Positions 34,820-46,876 are shown, counted from the first letter of the stretch. The stretch: 64,000 nt of DNA from Iris pallida (GCA_029216955.1 JANAVB010016200.1:319001-383000), one strand, 5' to 3'. Notes: generated by a model not told the origin, from the sequence alone. Program-made: numbers and translations.

Positions 34820-35488
34820 GATCGTGTGCGCCCACCGCACTGATCGTGCGGCCTAGAGTAATCCGAGCTCGACTCGGCTTAGGAGTGCCCTTAAGCCGGC
34901 TCGGCTTGAATTTGAGGGCGGCTCGGAGACCGAGCCCACAGCCCCACTCGCTGCCACGTGGGCCCGCACCCTCCCGCTTCAGCGGCTGACGGGTGGGCCT
35001 CGCCGGCGGCTGACTGGATATTTGTTTTGGAAAATAGGTTTTTAAATGCAGAAAATTAAATAAAAAATCAGGATAAATCCTATAAATTCCAAATAAATGC
35101 CAGAAAATTCCTAAAAATTCCTAGAAAAATATAGAAAATATTTTAAGCGTTCTAGAGCCCAAATAAATTCTTTGGCCTCAAAAATACCCTCGGGTGCTCT
35201 CATAGAAATTCCTAGAAGCTTAAGAAAATAATGAAACCGCATATAAAAATTATCTAAAAATCTCCTAAAAATCTAAAAAATTCTAAAATGGTGAAATAAT
35301 ATTCTAGGGACTATCTAGAGGCCCCAGAGGCTATATACAACCTAATATCCTTATATCTAACTTATAGACTTAGGTCAAAAATCTTACGATCCCACATCAA
35401 CATCCTAGCTAATAATTGATTTTAACTAAAATAAAAATAAAAAAAATCTCGAAAATTGAAAATAAATTTTAGGAACCCAAATGCTACA

Positions 35489-35506
35489 AACTATCCCCCT
35501 TAAAAG
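35489..35506 (-). promoter_or_regulatory. E2 polypurine tract
   Basis: Coding sense CTTTTAAGGGGGATAGTT directly before the 3' LTR (TGTAGCATTT). Confidence 0.78.
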
Positions 35507-35633
35507 ATTTTTGTCCTCAAAAATCAAAACATCACAAATAGCATAGCATAATACCTAACTCTTACAAGCACTAATTTTTTAATCTAAGTCACGGAGAGAT
35601 AATGGCTAAGAACATAAGGGAACTAACAACTAA

Positions 35634-35774
35634 CTAAGCATGCATAACGACTAAAACTAAGGAAGGCTCTACGAACTCGGTACTCTCTGCTGTCGATCTC
35701 TCGGGTTCGGGGGTAGCAAAAGGGTTAGCTACCCTTTTCCCCTTACGGATCGCACTGTGCCTTATCTCAACCAT
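35634..35774 (-). CDS. 46-codon ORF in E2, probable relic of the gag start
   Basis: ATG at 35774 lies 270 bp inside the 5' LTR, close to the 255 bp of the E1 gag start, and the ORF ends TAG at 35634. The product begins MVEIRHSAIRKGKRVANP, basic, then turns acidic and Ser/Thr/Glu-rich (PEPERSTAESTEFVEP). No capsid or zinc-knuckle motif follows. I read it as the first codons of a parental gag cut off by an internal deletion. It could be kept for RNA packaging rather than protein. No other ORF of note is present between the LTRs. Confidence 0.5.
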   Translation of the reverse strand: MVEIRHSAIRKGKRVANPFATPEPERSTAESTEFVEPSLVLVVMHA

Positions 35775-36018
35775 TGCAAACTAAAAGGAAGGAAAGGATA
35801 TGGTTAGAACGGTAGATACAAACATATCGAAGAAATCACGGACGGAATCAAGCAGGATGCAAATAAGATACAATAAGATTCTAAGATAAAATAGACTCAT
35901 AAGGTTAGAAGTCCTATTTGTGGATGATATAACCTCCCAACTTCAAATCTATTCGCAGGCTCGTAGTAGTACAGCTAACTTAAGCACTACCACGAGTTTG
36001 CAGTCTTTTGCGAAATTG

Positions 36019-36036
36019 GACCTGCATGGGCCACCA
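36019..36036 (-). promoter_or_regulatory. Primer-binding-site-like motif of E2
   Basis: Coding sense TGGTGGCCCATGCAGGTC, 8 nt inside the 5' LTR. Confidence 0.5.
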
Positions 36037-36095
36037 TAAAAACTTGTCACGACCCGCTCCCAAATTTAGGATACGAGTACGTGGCCAAGTCCAGC

Positions 36096-36118
36096 CTACG
36101 CCGCAGCATCGGCGGTAG
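36096..36118 (-). ncRNA. U5-end RNA hairpin, E2 5' LTR
   Basis: CTACGCCG / CGGCGGTAG, as in the 3' LTR. Confidence 0.6.
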
Positions 36119-37946
36119 TACGTTGTCTATGATAACAATGGTCCACAACAAGCACAACACACATATATATCATCCACAACTAAGCCAGTAATAATCACCA
36201 AAATATTTAATAGTCTCAATATTGTAAATATGAAAAATCCACTACAACTCAGAAAGTCTCGGGAACAAACCCGGATAGCAGAAAAATAAAATAGACCACT
36301 AACTCCATAACTCTAACTACTAACTAATGCGAATCCACAAGGAAGAAAATATGCTAATTCGCATCAGTGCTGGAACCGGGTACGCCAGTGACGTCAGGGT
36401 CGCCAACATACTCACCGTAGACCTCGGGGCAAATCTCTTCATCTAAAGCTGAAAAATAGTTATCCAGTCAGGATTGGAGCAAGATCACCATAACACTACA
36501 TTACACAATATAGTATACAAGCATGAAGGAAAGATAACAAAATTTTAACTGAAGATAAGTATAGGCAAGACATTGTATGATAAGAAAGTACCTTTGAGAC
36601 GTGATAACAATATGAAGGTAGACTTTGACATATCACTAAGACATGATGACAATAAGAAGGTAGACTTGACGAAAGAAGAACAATAGACATTAGAGCAACA
36701 ATAATTAAGTCACGTGTACTGTGTGTTTTAGAATACCAACTTTCAGCATGTAGACGGCTTGGGATATCCGTCAGTCATACGTGTGGTGTATGACTGATAT
36801 TATGCAATCAATGTATAGGGGGTCTGTATTCAATTCGTTGACCACATGCTTACTTGTCGTATTCCCCCGCCCGACTCACTCACAATACATGTCCACTATG
36901 ATAAACATTAGCAATACGATAAACTGTAAACAATAGGAAACAATGAGTAAAAGATGAACATGTATATATCCTAACGATTCTAACTCTCGTGCACAATATT
37001 AATCATGAGCAATGACAATCATGAACCAAAAGGAAGTAATAGTGAAAAGACGACACGAAGATACATGCAGCATAAAATAAAGGAAACATAGGTCATAGTG
37101 ATACTTGCCTGCTCCGATAGATGATAAAGTCACAACTCAAGACATCGTAGCCCGATCTACCCCGACACAAAAACAATCACAAGTTAGATCAACGATTCCC
37201 ACTCTAAAAATCCTAGAAAGTGGCTAATAGTTTAAACTAATTAATACTATTTTAATCCTAGAATAAATCATCTAAAATCCTATTTTAACCTATTTAATTC
37301 TGAAATAACAATCTACACACGAATATTTGGCCAAAGAAATTCACGGTTCCAAATTCGGGACTCGTGGCACGCAAATTGAGACATACTGTTGACTTAATAG
37401 TCAAACATTATGAATTCAAAGTTTGAGTGTGCAACATGATAGATTTCAGCGCCATGAGTGCACTGGAATCGACCGTGCCGCAAAATCATGACTTGGTCAA
37501 AAGTTATCGCCATTATGGCTAACTATGACCAAATCGATGAACCGTTGACCAAATCTGACTTCTATGAATAAAATAAAATACTAGATGAAACTCTAAATTT
37601 CTGGAAAAATTATATGTTTTAGGCCTCTGTGTCAGCTTTCCAAAACTTCAAACGGATCGCGAAACGGAGTTCGGGATTGCTCGAAATCTCGAAAACTGTG
37701 CGACGTGTTGATTTTTGGACAACCGACACTCAAATAATTATTCAGAAATTCGAGATCAAAATACTAGAAAATAAATTATACATTCAGAAACCTAACCTCA
37801 ATACGCTTCTAACAAAAAAAAACGGTGCACCAAAAGGATGTCTAGATCAACGGCAATCGCTCCGCGAAGTCGAAGATCCCAATCAAACTCTCCCACTAAA
37901 GCTGCTGAATATAAAATAGGGTTTCGGAATAACCTAAATATACTAA

Positions 37947-38001
37947 TATATATATAGTGTCGGTGGCTGACTTGAGGCGGCTAAGCGGTGCCACGTGGCA
38001 C
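37947..38001 (-). promoter_or_regulatory. E2 5' LTR core promoter: G-box plus TATA
   Basis: GTGCCACGTGGCAC at 37988-38001 and the TATA run at 37947-37956, the active-copy promoter. Confidence 0.6.
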
Positions 38002-38670
38002 GATCGTGTGCGCCCACCGCACTGATCGTGCGGCCTAGAGTAATCCGAGCTCGACTCGGCTTAGGAGTGCCCTTAAGCCGGCTCGGCTTGAATTTGAGGG
38101 CGGCTCGGAGACTGAGCCCACAGCCCCACTCGCTGCCACGTGGGCCCGCACCCTCCCGCTTCAGCGGCTGACGGGTGGGCCCCGCCGGCGGCTGACTGGA
38201 TATTTGTTTTGGAAAATAGGTTTTTAAATGCAGAAAATTAAATAAAAAATCAGGATAAATCCTATAAATTCCAAATAAATGCCAGAAAATTCCTAAAAAT
38301 TCCTAGAAAAATATAGAAAATATTTTAAGGGTTCTAGAGCCCAAATAAATTCTTTAGCCTCAAAAATACCCTCGGGTGCTCTCATAGAAATTCCTAGAAG
38401 CTTAAGAAAATAATGAAACCGCATATAAAAATTATCTAAAAATCTCCTAAAAATCTAAGAAATTCTAAAATGGTGAAATAATATTCTAGGGACTATCTAG
38501 AGGCCCCAGAGGCTATATACAACCTAATATCCTTATATCTAACTTATAGACTTAGGTCAAAAATCTTACGATCCCACATCAACATCCTAGCTAATAATTG
38601 ATTTTAACTAAAATAAAAATAAAAAAAATCTCCAAAATTGAAAATAAATTCTAGGAACCCAAATGCTACA

Positions 38671-39934
38671 AAATGTAAAAATATGTGGGAAGAGTTGTCA
38701 TTGTTATTTTAAACATTAATCTAAGAATAAAGTAGTATCAGTCGAGATCGATTAGGTGTGTCATGTCCTGATCCGATATCGACTGATACCAATATGGTGA
38801 ATCCGTCCTGATCTAGAAATAACTAAGAACATGTAATCAAAAAACAAGTTAAGAAATACCACAAGCGGCAAGTTGAAAATCAACAAAAATACTATATTTT
38901 CATGTTTCAGAAAGCTCCTAACATGATGAAATTCTTTTTATAAGAAGTTGATTATTAAAGATTTGTATTGTTGGGGTATTGAATGTTGCATAAATATTGA
39001 TGTTATCGATTGAGCAACTAAAGCTAGAAAATGGGATGAAATAAACCTGGTTCATAATCTTTGTCCTCTGCGATCCTTCCGAAGCATAACATGGTGCATT
39101 TATGGTAGGGATTGGAGGAATTGATACAGTTCCAACCTTATCCGGAAAGATAGAATCGGTATCTGATAACGACGTAGCACAGAGACCTTATGAAATTAAG
39201 TTACTTACCATCTTTTTTTTTCCTCTCAATCTCATCAAGCAACTTTTTTTCTCCTCCTCCCAATTGTTGGGAGCGCAGAAGCGTTTGCCAACCCATCTGA
39301 TCAAACCAACCCTCGTCTAACGGACCCCAAGCATAGATAAAGACAAGTATATGGAGGTGATTACGTCACCTTGACAAATCTCAACCTTTATACTTAGATA
39401 AAAATTACATGATTGACAAAAACTAATGTTGAACCCTTTTTTCTAATAGGTTCAACTCCCTCACTACTCTTAAAGAAAAAATAGAAGATTATAATTGAGA
39501 TCACTTATCAACCCATAGCAATCTCTGTAACAAAGTTGACTACTCGTTGATTAGATCTCCTTCCTCCTTTTGTCTCGATGGTGAAGTCCAAAGAGGAAAG
39601 CATGAGCATTCTCTTAGATTTCTTGTGGACGAACACCTCGAATCTCTACTTTTGTGTTTTACTTTGTGCCTCCACCCTTACTTCATATATATAGGATGAT
39701 AAAAATCATATTCCTGGTCATAATAGGATTTTCTAAATAGGAATAAAATAGGAATTCTATTATACCTAAAATTTTCTATCAAAATCCTATTTTAGATCAT
39801 AATAGGATTTCCTAAAATAAGAATCAGATTATATCTAAAATAGCACAACACCAATTATGTACATGCAAATCTAATCAAATCAAATATTCAACTAGAGTTG
39901 GATTCCACAAATTTGTTGTTACCAAATCTAGACT
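38671..39934. other. DNA between E2 and the solo LTR, possibly more of CACTA-2
   Basis: No intact gene. On the minus strand a Lys/Glu-rich frame with LLDEIERKKKDG ends at a GTAAGT donor near 39210, and a TATA-like TCCTATATATATGAAG lies near 39690, which together look like the 5' part of a minus-strand gene. Short inverted AT-rich repeats (ATAGGATTTTCTAAATAGGA.. / ..TCCTATTTTAG) fill 39720-39810. Linking this to the CACTA-2 gene is inference. Confidence 0.35.
39930..39934. repeat. Target-site duplication of solo LTR A, left copy (AGACT)
   Basis: AGACT also follows the LTR at 43158-43162. Confidence 0.93.
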
Positions 39935-39985
39935 TGTCACGACCCGCACCCATTTTTTTTTGATACGAGACGTGTCCAAGTCAGC

Positions 39986-40008
39986 CTACGCCGCAGAGTC
40001 GATGGTAG
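39986..40008 (-). ncRNA. U5-end RNA hairpin, solo LTR A (weakened)
   Basis: CTACGCCG / CGATGGTAG: one wobble and one mismatch compared with E2. Confidence 0.45.
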
Positions 40009-40436
40009 AACGCTGTCACAGCCATGATGATCAAAATAAAACAATGCTCATTCACAAAACTAATTTAACTTACAATATTCACAAGTTTTATATTTGCAGA
40101 AAATATAAACTCGTACAAATATTGGAATGACTACAACTCATCTATCTAGCTAGTCTCTAGGCCTTTCGTCTGCAAGTACACCCGTAACTCCCCATGCTAA
40201 GTGAATCCACGGCTAACCTAAAAAATATTGGTTTCCAGTCAGGAATGGAACGAGTACAATTTACTGAATGCAGTTTCAATAATTGAAAATGACTATACGA
40301 CAGAGATTAGCCTTTAGACATATGATTTGAAAATAAACACAGACAGACAAATAAAAATAAACAAAGGAAAAACAGTAAATAAACATAAGACAATACTCAC
40401 CGACTGACTGACTGAAGTACCTTTGATATGTGACCG

Positions 40437-40665
40437 GTCTCGGGACAATTATGCGACACGGTCTACACTGTATAAAGTTACACGGTCTACACTGTATAAA
40501 GTTATACGGTCTATACTGTATAAAATAATAATAAAACACTGTCTACACTGTATAAAGCAATAATAAATCACAGTTTACACGGTCTAATGCAAGAATATAT
40601 CACGGTCTACACGGTCTAATGAAAGAATAAATCACGGTCTACACGGTCTAAAGTCAGATCACACA
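40437..40665. repeat. Minisatellite of CGGTCTACACTGTATAAAG-type units
   Basis: Seven or so units of (C)ACGGTCTACAC(T/G)GT.., first at about 22-24 bp spacing, then at about 40 bp with AATAATAAATCA spacers. Confidence 0.85.
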
Positions 40666-42225
40666 TCGTTGGTACTTCACCCTCCCGACACAACAAGGAA
40701 CAAAATCAACATAAAACTGAAATCATATATATATCGACTAAACACTGATGTATAGTAAAAATCAATACTGAAAACAAACAATAAACTGTACTCACCTGTG
40801 GTCCTTTGCTGGTAAAACCGATAATCCAAACTACTCAGTGTGCCACAATGGTCAAAACCCATACAACATCTTCCGGATGCTGAAATAAATATTATCAATG
40901 TTCTCAGAATAGTCAAAATAGCTAGAATTGCTTGTCCTTAAGTCCAATTCTGAACACAGGGGTAAAACGGTAATTTTGGATCAAAACGGTGTCCGCCGTT
41001 GGACCCGCTTTGTACCGAAAAGTGTGCCAGAGTCAATGGTCTCTAAAGTTGTTAAATTACATGTCTACGAATTTATTTTGATGATACGAACCCAACCGTA
41101 TGTCCAAAGTTGGATTCCGGCAGGCCGTGCACAAAATCGCCCGTTGAGTTGGATCGTGGGGCCCGCAAAACGGTGATCCGATCAACTGTCTCAGAATTGG
41201 ACCAAACTTGGTATACAGGACCAAAAAAATAATACAGACCTGTTGGCGCAAGTTTTGTCTCGATCTAACGAATGTGCACAAAGTAATTGAGAAATTTGCA
41301 CAGAGGTCGATACGGTGAATTTTGACGGATACACATCAAATTCGTCGCGCACACGCGACCAATTTGAATTCCGTCAAAGCCCACACGTCCACGAAGCCGT
41401 TATGGACCTTTCGATGCTTTCAGTTTGTGACCACGTCGCCCGGATTGGCGGGACACACGTTGTATCAAAGGTTTTTCTATATTTTTAATATTTTGAAAAC
41501 AGGTTTTCGTCAAGCTTTGAAACGGTTTTAACATAGATTTAATAGATGAAAAATAAAAGTAAAAGAGAGGTTTCGAACTCGTATAGGTTGTCTATAACTG
41601 CCTTCAATTAGATTTCTAAATATTGCTACGGCTTGGCGGCAATTTGCCTTCCAATATGGGGTTGGGACCAATGTTCTGTCCTATTTTCAAACAGGTTTTT
41701 CGGCAACTTTGGGCACGATTTACGATGCGTACGGTAGAACTTAAATCGAAATAAATGAAGGGATTTGGAGAGGGTCATGTTGGAAACATACCAGATCGAA
41801 CGGTTCGTGAAACGACCCATTATCCGCGACGAAAAATCGCTGCGAAGGCAGCCCCTTCGCAGAGCTGCTGCTGTCATATTCTGTGAGCGCGTGCGCGTTG
41901 GCACTGCCATGGTCACTTCGGCCAGCTGGCGGTGGCCCTTGGCGGCGCACGCGGCTAGGGGTGCTGCCCAGGAAAGAGGAAGGCTGGCGTGGGATAGGGT
42001 TTGATGGTTGTCGATGGAAACTCCTCCCCTTCGTGCGTATATAAGAGAGGGGTCGGGAATTCCTCTCTCTCGGTTTGGGCCTGGGGCTCATACGCGGTCT
42101 GGGCTTTTTGGCTGAGCAGGGCTAGGGACTGGGAGCTTATGTTCGGGTCTGTGGGATGTTTGGGATGGTTTGGGCCGCTTTAGTTGTTGTTTCCTATTCT
42201 TCATTTCTTTGGTTTTGATTTCCTT

Positions 42226-42298
42226 TTTTTTCTTTTTCTTTTATTATACTTATATATATATTTATATATATATTTTTTTTTCTTTTTCTTTTATTATA

Positions 42299-42344
<46 letters not shown>

Positions 42345-42345
42345 A
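42226..42345. repeat. 50-bp duplicated T/AT-rich unit and (AT)n microsatellite
   Basis: TCTTTTTCTTTTATTATACT occurs at 42231 and 42281 (period 50), followed by about 40 bp of TA repeats. Confidence 0.9.
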
Positions 42346-43157
42346 TATACTCATATATTAACTTATATAATAAATCTCCATAAAATTTAAATAAATATTT
42401 TTTTAAAAATATAAATGTCAATATTATCTATTCTTAGAATAGAGCCTATAAATATGAATATATATAACATTTATTTGACAAAATAATATAACCAATTTTA
42501 ATAAAATAATATTATATAGTAATAACCTCAATAAAATAATAATAAATATAACAAAATTCAATAAAACAGTAATGGTGTATATATACCATTATGCGCAGTC
42601 TAATAATCCTAAAATGCACAAAGACCCATTTTATACAAGTGTCGTTGAATATCAAATAATAATAATATTTATAATATTTAATTATGAATACTTAGAAATA
42701 TTTATTAAATCGTTAAAACGGAAAACCATCCACTCACCAAAATACATCAACACGCATGTCATCGGACGTGCCGCATGACTACATGGGCTTGGCCTCAGTT
42801 CGGGTCCAGTCCGGGCTAAAATGGTATAACCGGTTTCCCTAAAACTCAATAATATAAATAATAAATAAATAAATCTTCGGTAAGGGTTAAGTCGCAACTT
42901 GGCCTGGTTTTCCTAGTTAGGACATCATTATGGCTCAGCCTTCCCTACCAGGACTAATACATTAGTCAAAGCACGCCATTGCACTATCCATGCCACGATT
43001 TCTAGTCACTGTGTACACCAAAACTCCATCATGGCTAAAATCATCTATCGTAATAATTAACTAAATAATTATTTATAAAAATTCTAAAAATCACCATTTA
43101 ATTCAAATAAATAAATAAATAAAATATTTTATCACAATTCTGGAAAGAGGGGCTACA

Positions 43158-44089
43158 AGACTGGACTCCAGTAATCTTCTCCTCTAATCTAACGAGAGGT
43201 TATTGACCCCATGGGTCCTCAACTGGACTCCATATTGTTTCAACATAAAGTCTAGAAACATGGAATCTTTTGTATTATTGTAAAAAAATAGTACCACAAG
43301 AATCTTTAACAAGAATTCTAAGTATAATAGAATCTGGGGATTAGGGCGACGGAGACGACTTCTATACTCCATTAACGATCAGATACAAAATTGGTGAAGC
43401 TTGGTGGTTGATGAACTCTCTGTAGCAAGGGGGAACTTTATCACTGAAAGCTCTCTCTCTCTCTCTCTCTGAAAGTTCTTAGCAAAGATGTAGCATATGT
43501 AGACTCTCTCTGTCTTTGTGTGTGTATGCGAGGATGTAATTGTCCGCTATTTACAGCTTTTCTTCACTGGAACAACTATGTGCGTATGTACAGAAAATAC
43601 ACTATCTTCTTTTGCAGAGACGCATGAAACTGGATATGTGCATGATTCTTAGGGGTTAGTGGGGAGTAAATGTGTTCGAGAATTACGTATAGCTTTCCAC
43701 GTGTTTTGAAATATGTTGTACGAAATACTGCCATATCAGCATACGGTCTATTTATTGTGGAATAGGTATGCGTTAAATAACTTTAGACGCGTAGTATTTG
43801 ACTGCTTACTGCAAATAATATCTTCATAGAACAACTATGTGCCAAATGATCAATTGAACGCATAGCTTTATACTGCAAACAATTATTCTGGAAGTAGTCG
43901 CATAAGACTGCTCTTTTTACAGCTGTTAAAATATGCCGACATAATCACTGACGTCTTTCTCGTAATCTGAACATTGTACAGTGTCCAAGGTTTATCTTTT
44001 CATATATATGAGACAAAAAAAGTCATGCGTCAAACGGACCATGCGTCTCTCAGACTCATCTTCGACCATGTGTTATCAGAAGCTGATAG
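43158..44089. other. Intervening DNA, no gene recognised
   Basis: Contains the AGACT TSD, a (CT)n run (43448-43471) and TG repeats. A 62-codon minus-strand ORF (43184-43372) has no motif and is not called. Confidence 0.4.
44085..44089. repeat. Probable left target-site duplication of E3 (GATAG)
   Basis: Directly precedes TGTCACGCCCC. The right copy would lie just past the window end, so it is untested. Confidence 0.5.
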
Positions 44090-44959
44090 TGTCACGCCCC
44101 AGAACCAGAATACTGACAAGTAGGGACGGACCAGGCCAGCTATATATACCGAAGTACTCCAATACTCCGAAATAACGTATAAGTTGTATAGATGGGGGTC
44201 ACTGCTACAAACCAACAGTCAATCCTAGGTCGCATAATCCTAGATAATCTCATTCTCAAGCAAGAAATAAGGTACAAAAATATAATCATCAGGCATATAA
44301 GACAGTAAAGCGTCCTAAACTATAATATATAGATGATCATGAAGGTAGCAATACAAAATGAAGAACTAGCAAGACTAAGCAATACATGATCAACTCTAGC
44401 TGCAGTCTAGATATATATCATCATGTCTAAGCCCGTAGGCCAAAAGTCGTCCAAAACACGAGCTAAACACGTGCTCGGTGGCTAAACGCCTCAAAAGAAT
44501 ATGTACAGAAAAGAGTGGGTAAGAGAAAGAACACCCATTCAAACCCCCTGGTGCTTCGGCTAGTCACCATCGAGTGGATGGTCCGAAAGATCTTCGGGCT
44601 CATCAACTAAATATGGTCAATACGAAACTAGTGGGGTCAGACCCTCAATAGCAAGTACCACAAAGAAAGCCAAACTATAAACTAAAATCAGCATACAATT
44701 CATAATATCTCTAACATAAAGCAGTAAAAGAGACTAGAATAATAATATGGTACCACAGTATATACGAAAGGAAACTGGAAACATGTAAGGAAATGGTAAG
44801 TAAATATGTAGAATAAACGGGGCATGTGAACATGTGGTGAAGCCGAGCATGTAGTAGGAAGATTAATATATAAGGAATGATGGAAGCTAAGTACTGCAAA
44901 TAAGATAAACTGGAGAAAGACTAGACTAGACAGAAATGGACTCCATCCATCAATCACGG

Positions 44960-45201
44960 CCAAGCAATGAGTACGGCTTGATACTTTAGCTAACTAGGGT
45001 TGTCATAATCCTAATTACTAACATATGTAAGTTTGAGAAATCTAATTCTAGTTATCTGCCTTGCAGACTACCCGATTGATCCAGGCCAAATGAAAAACAA
45101 GTATAGCAGACACACTGCAGTAAGATACATGTGTCCTAAAGAACTGTCCCACTCGACGATGTGCTGAAAGAGTGCTCATCATAACATATATATCCAAATC
45201 C

Positions 45202-45235
<34 letters not shown>

Positions 45236-45622
45236 ACCGGGAAACAAGGGGTGCAGGTAACCGGAAAAGTCTCACCTTCCAATGATCTAGATAATCAAGC
45301 TAGTTGTATAGTTCCTAACATATTCATTTAGGATTCTGGGTGTGGAATTCCGAAGAATCCATCCTAGACATGAGACATGCAAGACTAAACAAAGCAAGCA
45401 AGATTGTGTACTATAACAAGCCACAACAAGACATGACAATATCAAGGCAAGAATGCGCTATGACGAGCCACTATCAAGGAGCTGGACATGTACTAGAAAC
45501 AAGAGTGTGTCATGACAGGCCACTATCAAATAATGTAGGAAAAGAAAACATATACTAGAGTGCACCACGATAGGTCACTGTCAAAGAACTAGACATGAAC
45601 ATGTGTCGGGTCGAACCAAGCA
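44960..45622. repeat. Segment bounded by CCAAGCA direct repeats, deleted from the other E3 LTR
   Basis: CCAAGCA occurs at 44960-44966 and 45616-45622. In the right LTR only one copy remains (62792-62798) and the 656 bp between are gone. Confidence 0.88.
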
Positions 45623-45734
45623 CAACAAAGCAACATAGTAGACTAGCATAGCATGTACTTTAGAGCAATATGTAAGAAGAATTCAGGAATTTAATCAAAA
45701 TTAGAGTTTATACAACTTGGGTACTGGAATGGAA

Positions 45735-45945
45735 TTTTGGCGTTACATGTCGGTATACCGGCGGTATGCCGATTATCTTCACAGCAACTCTCAAGTAAAA
45801 ATATAGGCTCGCAATCGGAATTCCAGCGGTACACATCGGTATACCGACAGTATGTCGATTATCTTCATAGAAACTATCAATTTAACATATATCACAATAT
45901 CGGTATTCCGTTGGTACATATCGGTATACCGGCGGTATGTCGATT
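45735..45945. repeat. Three tandem units of about 85 bp with CGGTATACCG palindromes
   Basis: The perfect palindrome CGGTATACCG lies at 45751, 45837 and 45922, each followed by CGGTATG(C/T)CGATT. The right LTR has the same array (62928, 63014, 63099; the last has one changed base). Confidence 0.88.
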
Positions 45946-46492
45946 CTAGCCGAGAGGCAATACTAAAGGCTAGAAACGAGTCCCAGAAACCAAAACTCAT
46001 CCCGGAAGTTGTTAAAACCAGTATAATCATGAAAACAATAATAGAGGAAGGTCGTACCTAGCATGTATACTAAGTCTCATGGCAATCACTCAGGTATCGT
46101 TTTCGATACGGAGTTTTCCTACTAGAAAAAGTAAAGGGACATAGCAAATAACGAAAGCCCAGCTCAGACCAAATTTTCGGAACGGACAAAATGACCATTT
46201 TCATGAGAGAAACATATTTAGTAAAGCAAGTAGTAGAAATTACTGGACTACCAACGCAATGTAAAAGAAAAACCACCACAAAGCAATAAGGACGTCCAGT
46301 AATTCAGTAAGATGTACTTGCCTAATAAAGCTCCAAGTCTAAACTTCAAATCCACCACCAAGAGGGGTTCAGAATCCACACTTTGAGGTCTCGGGACCAA
46401 GCTCCAAGCTCTCGAGGAATATAAAGTGGAAACGAGAAGAAATAAAGAGTGGAGAGAGAAAGTAAAAAGAGAAAATGAAAGGAAATCAAATC

Positions 46493-46501
46493 ATATATAT
46501 A
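46493..46501 (-). promoter_or_regulatory. TATA box, E3 3' LTR
   Basis: CCCTCTCTATATATATG on the minus strand; repeated in the other LTR at about 63669-63678. Confidence 0.5.
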
Positions 46502-46860
46502 GAGAGGGTGAATTAATTATGACCGTCCGATCGCGATCCGCGACTCGATCAAAATTAATCTCAACCGTTCAGAAGAAAACCAAGAAACCAATAGATAATA
46601 GAATGTATCAATACTATTCATCAAAATATCTAAACACTATTCATGGAAATATCTAAATAAAAATATCTCGAAACAAAAATATCTCTAAAGTGGAAATCTT
46701 GTCCGAACGGCTGCCGTCGGAATAGATCGGTATGTCGGTCTCACAGAAAAGTCTCAAAAATTAAGTTTTCTTCCGGTTCTTCGGAATCCAAGAAAATGCA
46801 GAATTTAGTATAAATTATGCATCTGTATTCAAATACAAATACTGTGAGACGAGTCTCACA

Positions 46861-46876
46861 ACTATCGCCTCCTTAG
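46861..46876 (-). promoter_or_regulatory. E3 polypurine tract
   Basis: Coding sense CTAAGGAGGCGATAGT next to the 3' LTR start TGTGAGACTC. Confidence 0.75.

Larger units (their letters stand above)
32863..35488 (-). repeat. E2 3' LTR
   Basis: TGTCACGACCCGC..AAATGCTACA. U5 hairpin at 32914-32936, TATA at 34765-34774, G-boxes at 34806-34819 and 34955-34960. Confidence 0.93.
32863..38670 (-). mobile_element. E2: compact non-autonomous LTR retrotransposon (5808 bp)
   Basis: Two LTRs of exactly 2626 bp (32863-35488 and 36045-38670) flank a 556-bp internal region with only a polypurine tract, a 46-codon ORF and a primer-site-like motif. TSD AAATG. By eye the LTRs differ at about 40 positions (near 1.5%), mostly transitions and with no net indel, so the insertion is fairly young. 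It must borrow proteins from a relative such as E1 or E3, with which it shares terminal signals but little else. Confidence 0.92.
36045..38670 (-). repeat. E2 5' LTR
   Basis: Same length as the 3' LTR. U5 hairpin at 36096-36118; TATA and G-box at 37947-38001. Confidence 0.93.
39935..43157 (-). mobile_element. Solo LTR A (3223 bp)
   Basis: TGTCACGACCCGC..GGGGCTACA flanked by AGACT on both sides, with no internal genes: the product of recombination between two LTRs. The terminal block (first 85 bp) is shared with E1 and E2; the rest matches solo LTR B at 51946-61933 in reverse. It includes a minisatellite (40437-40665), a GC-rich patch (41840-42000), a minus-strand TATA (CTCTTATATACGCAC, about 42036-42046) and AT/T-rich repeats (42220-42345). 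ORFs inside are not supported. Confidence 0.92.
44090..46860 (-). repeat. E3 3' LTR (2771 bp)
   Basis: TGTCACGCCCCAG..GAGTCTCACA. Contains a TA microsatellite (about 45207-45233), a stretch absent from the other LTR (44967-45622), three 85-bp repeats (45735-45945) and a minus-strand TATA (46493-46501, CTCTATATATATG). Confidence 0.92.

Noticed and set aside
42170..42421. Hydrophobic ORFs of 60-75 codons resembling membrane proteins
   Set aside because: They are translations of T-rich and TA microsatellite DNA.
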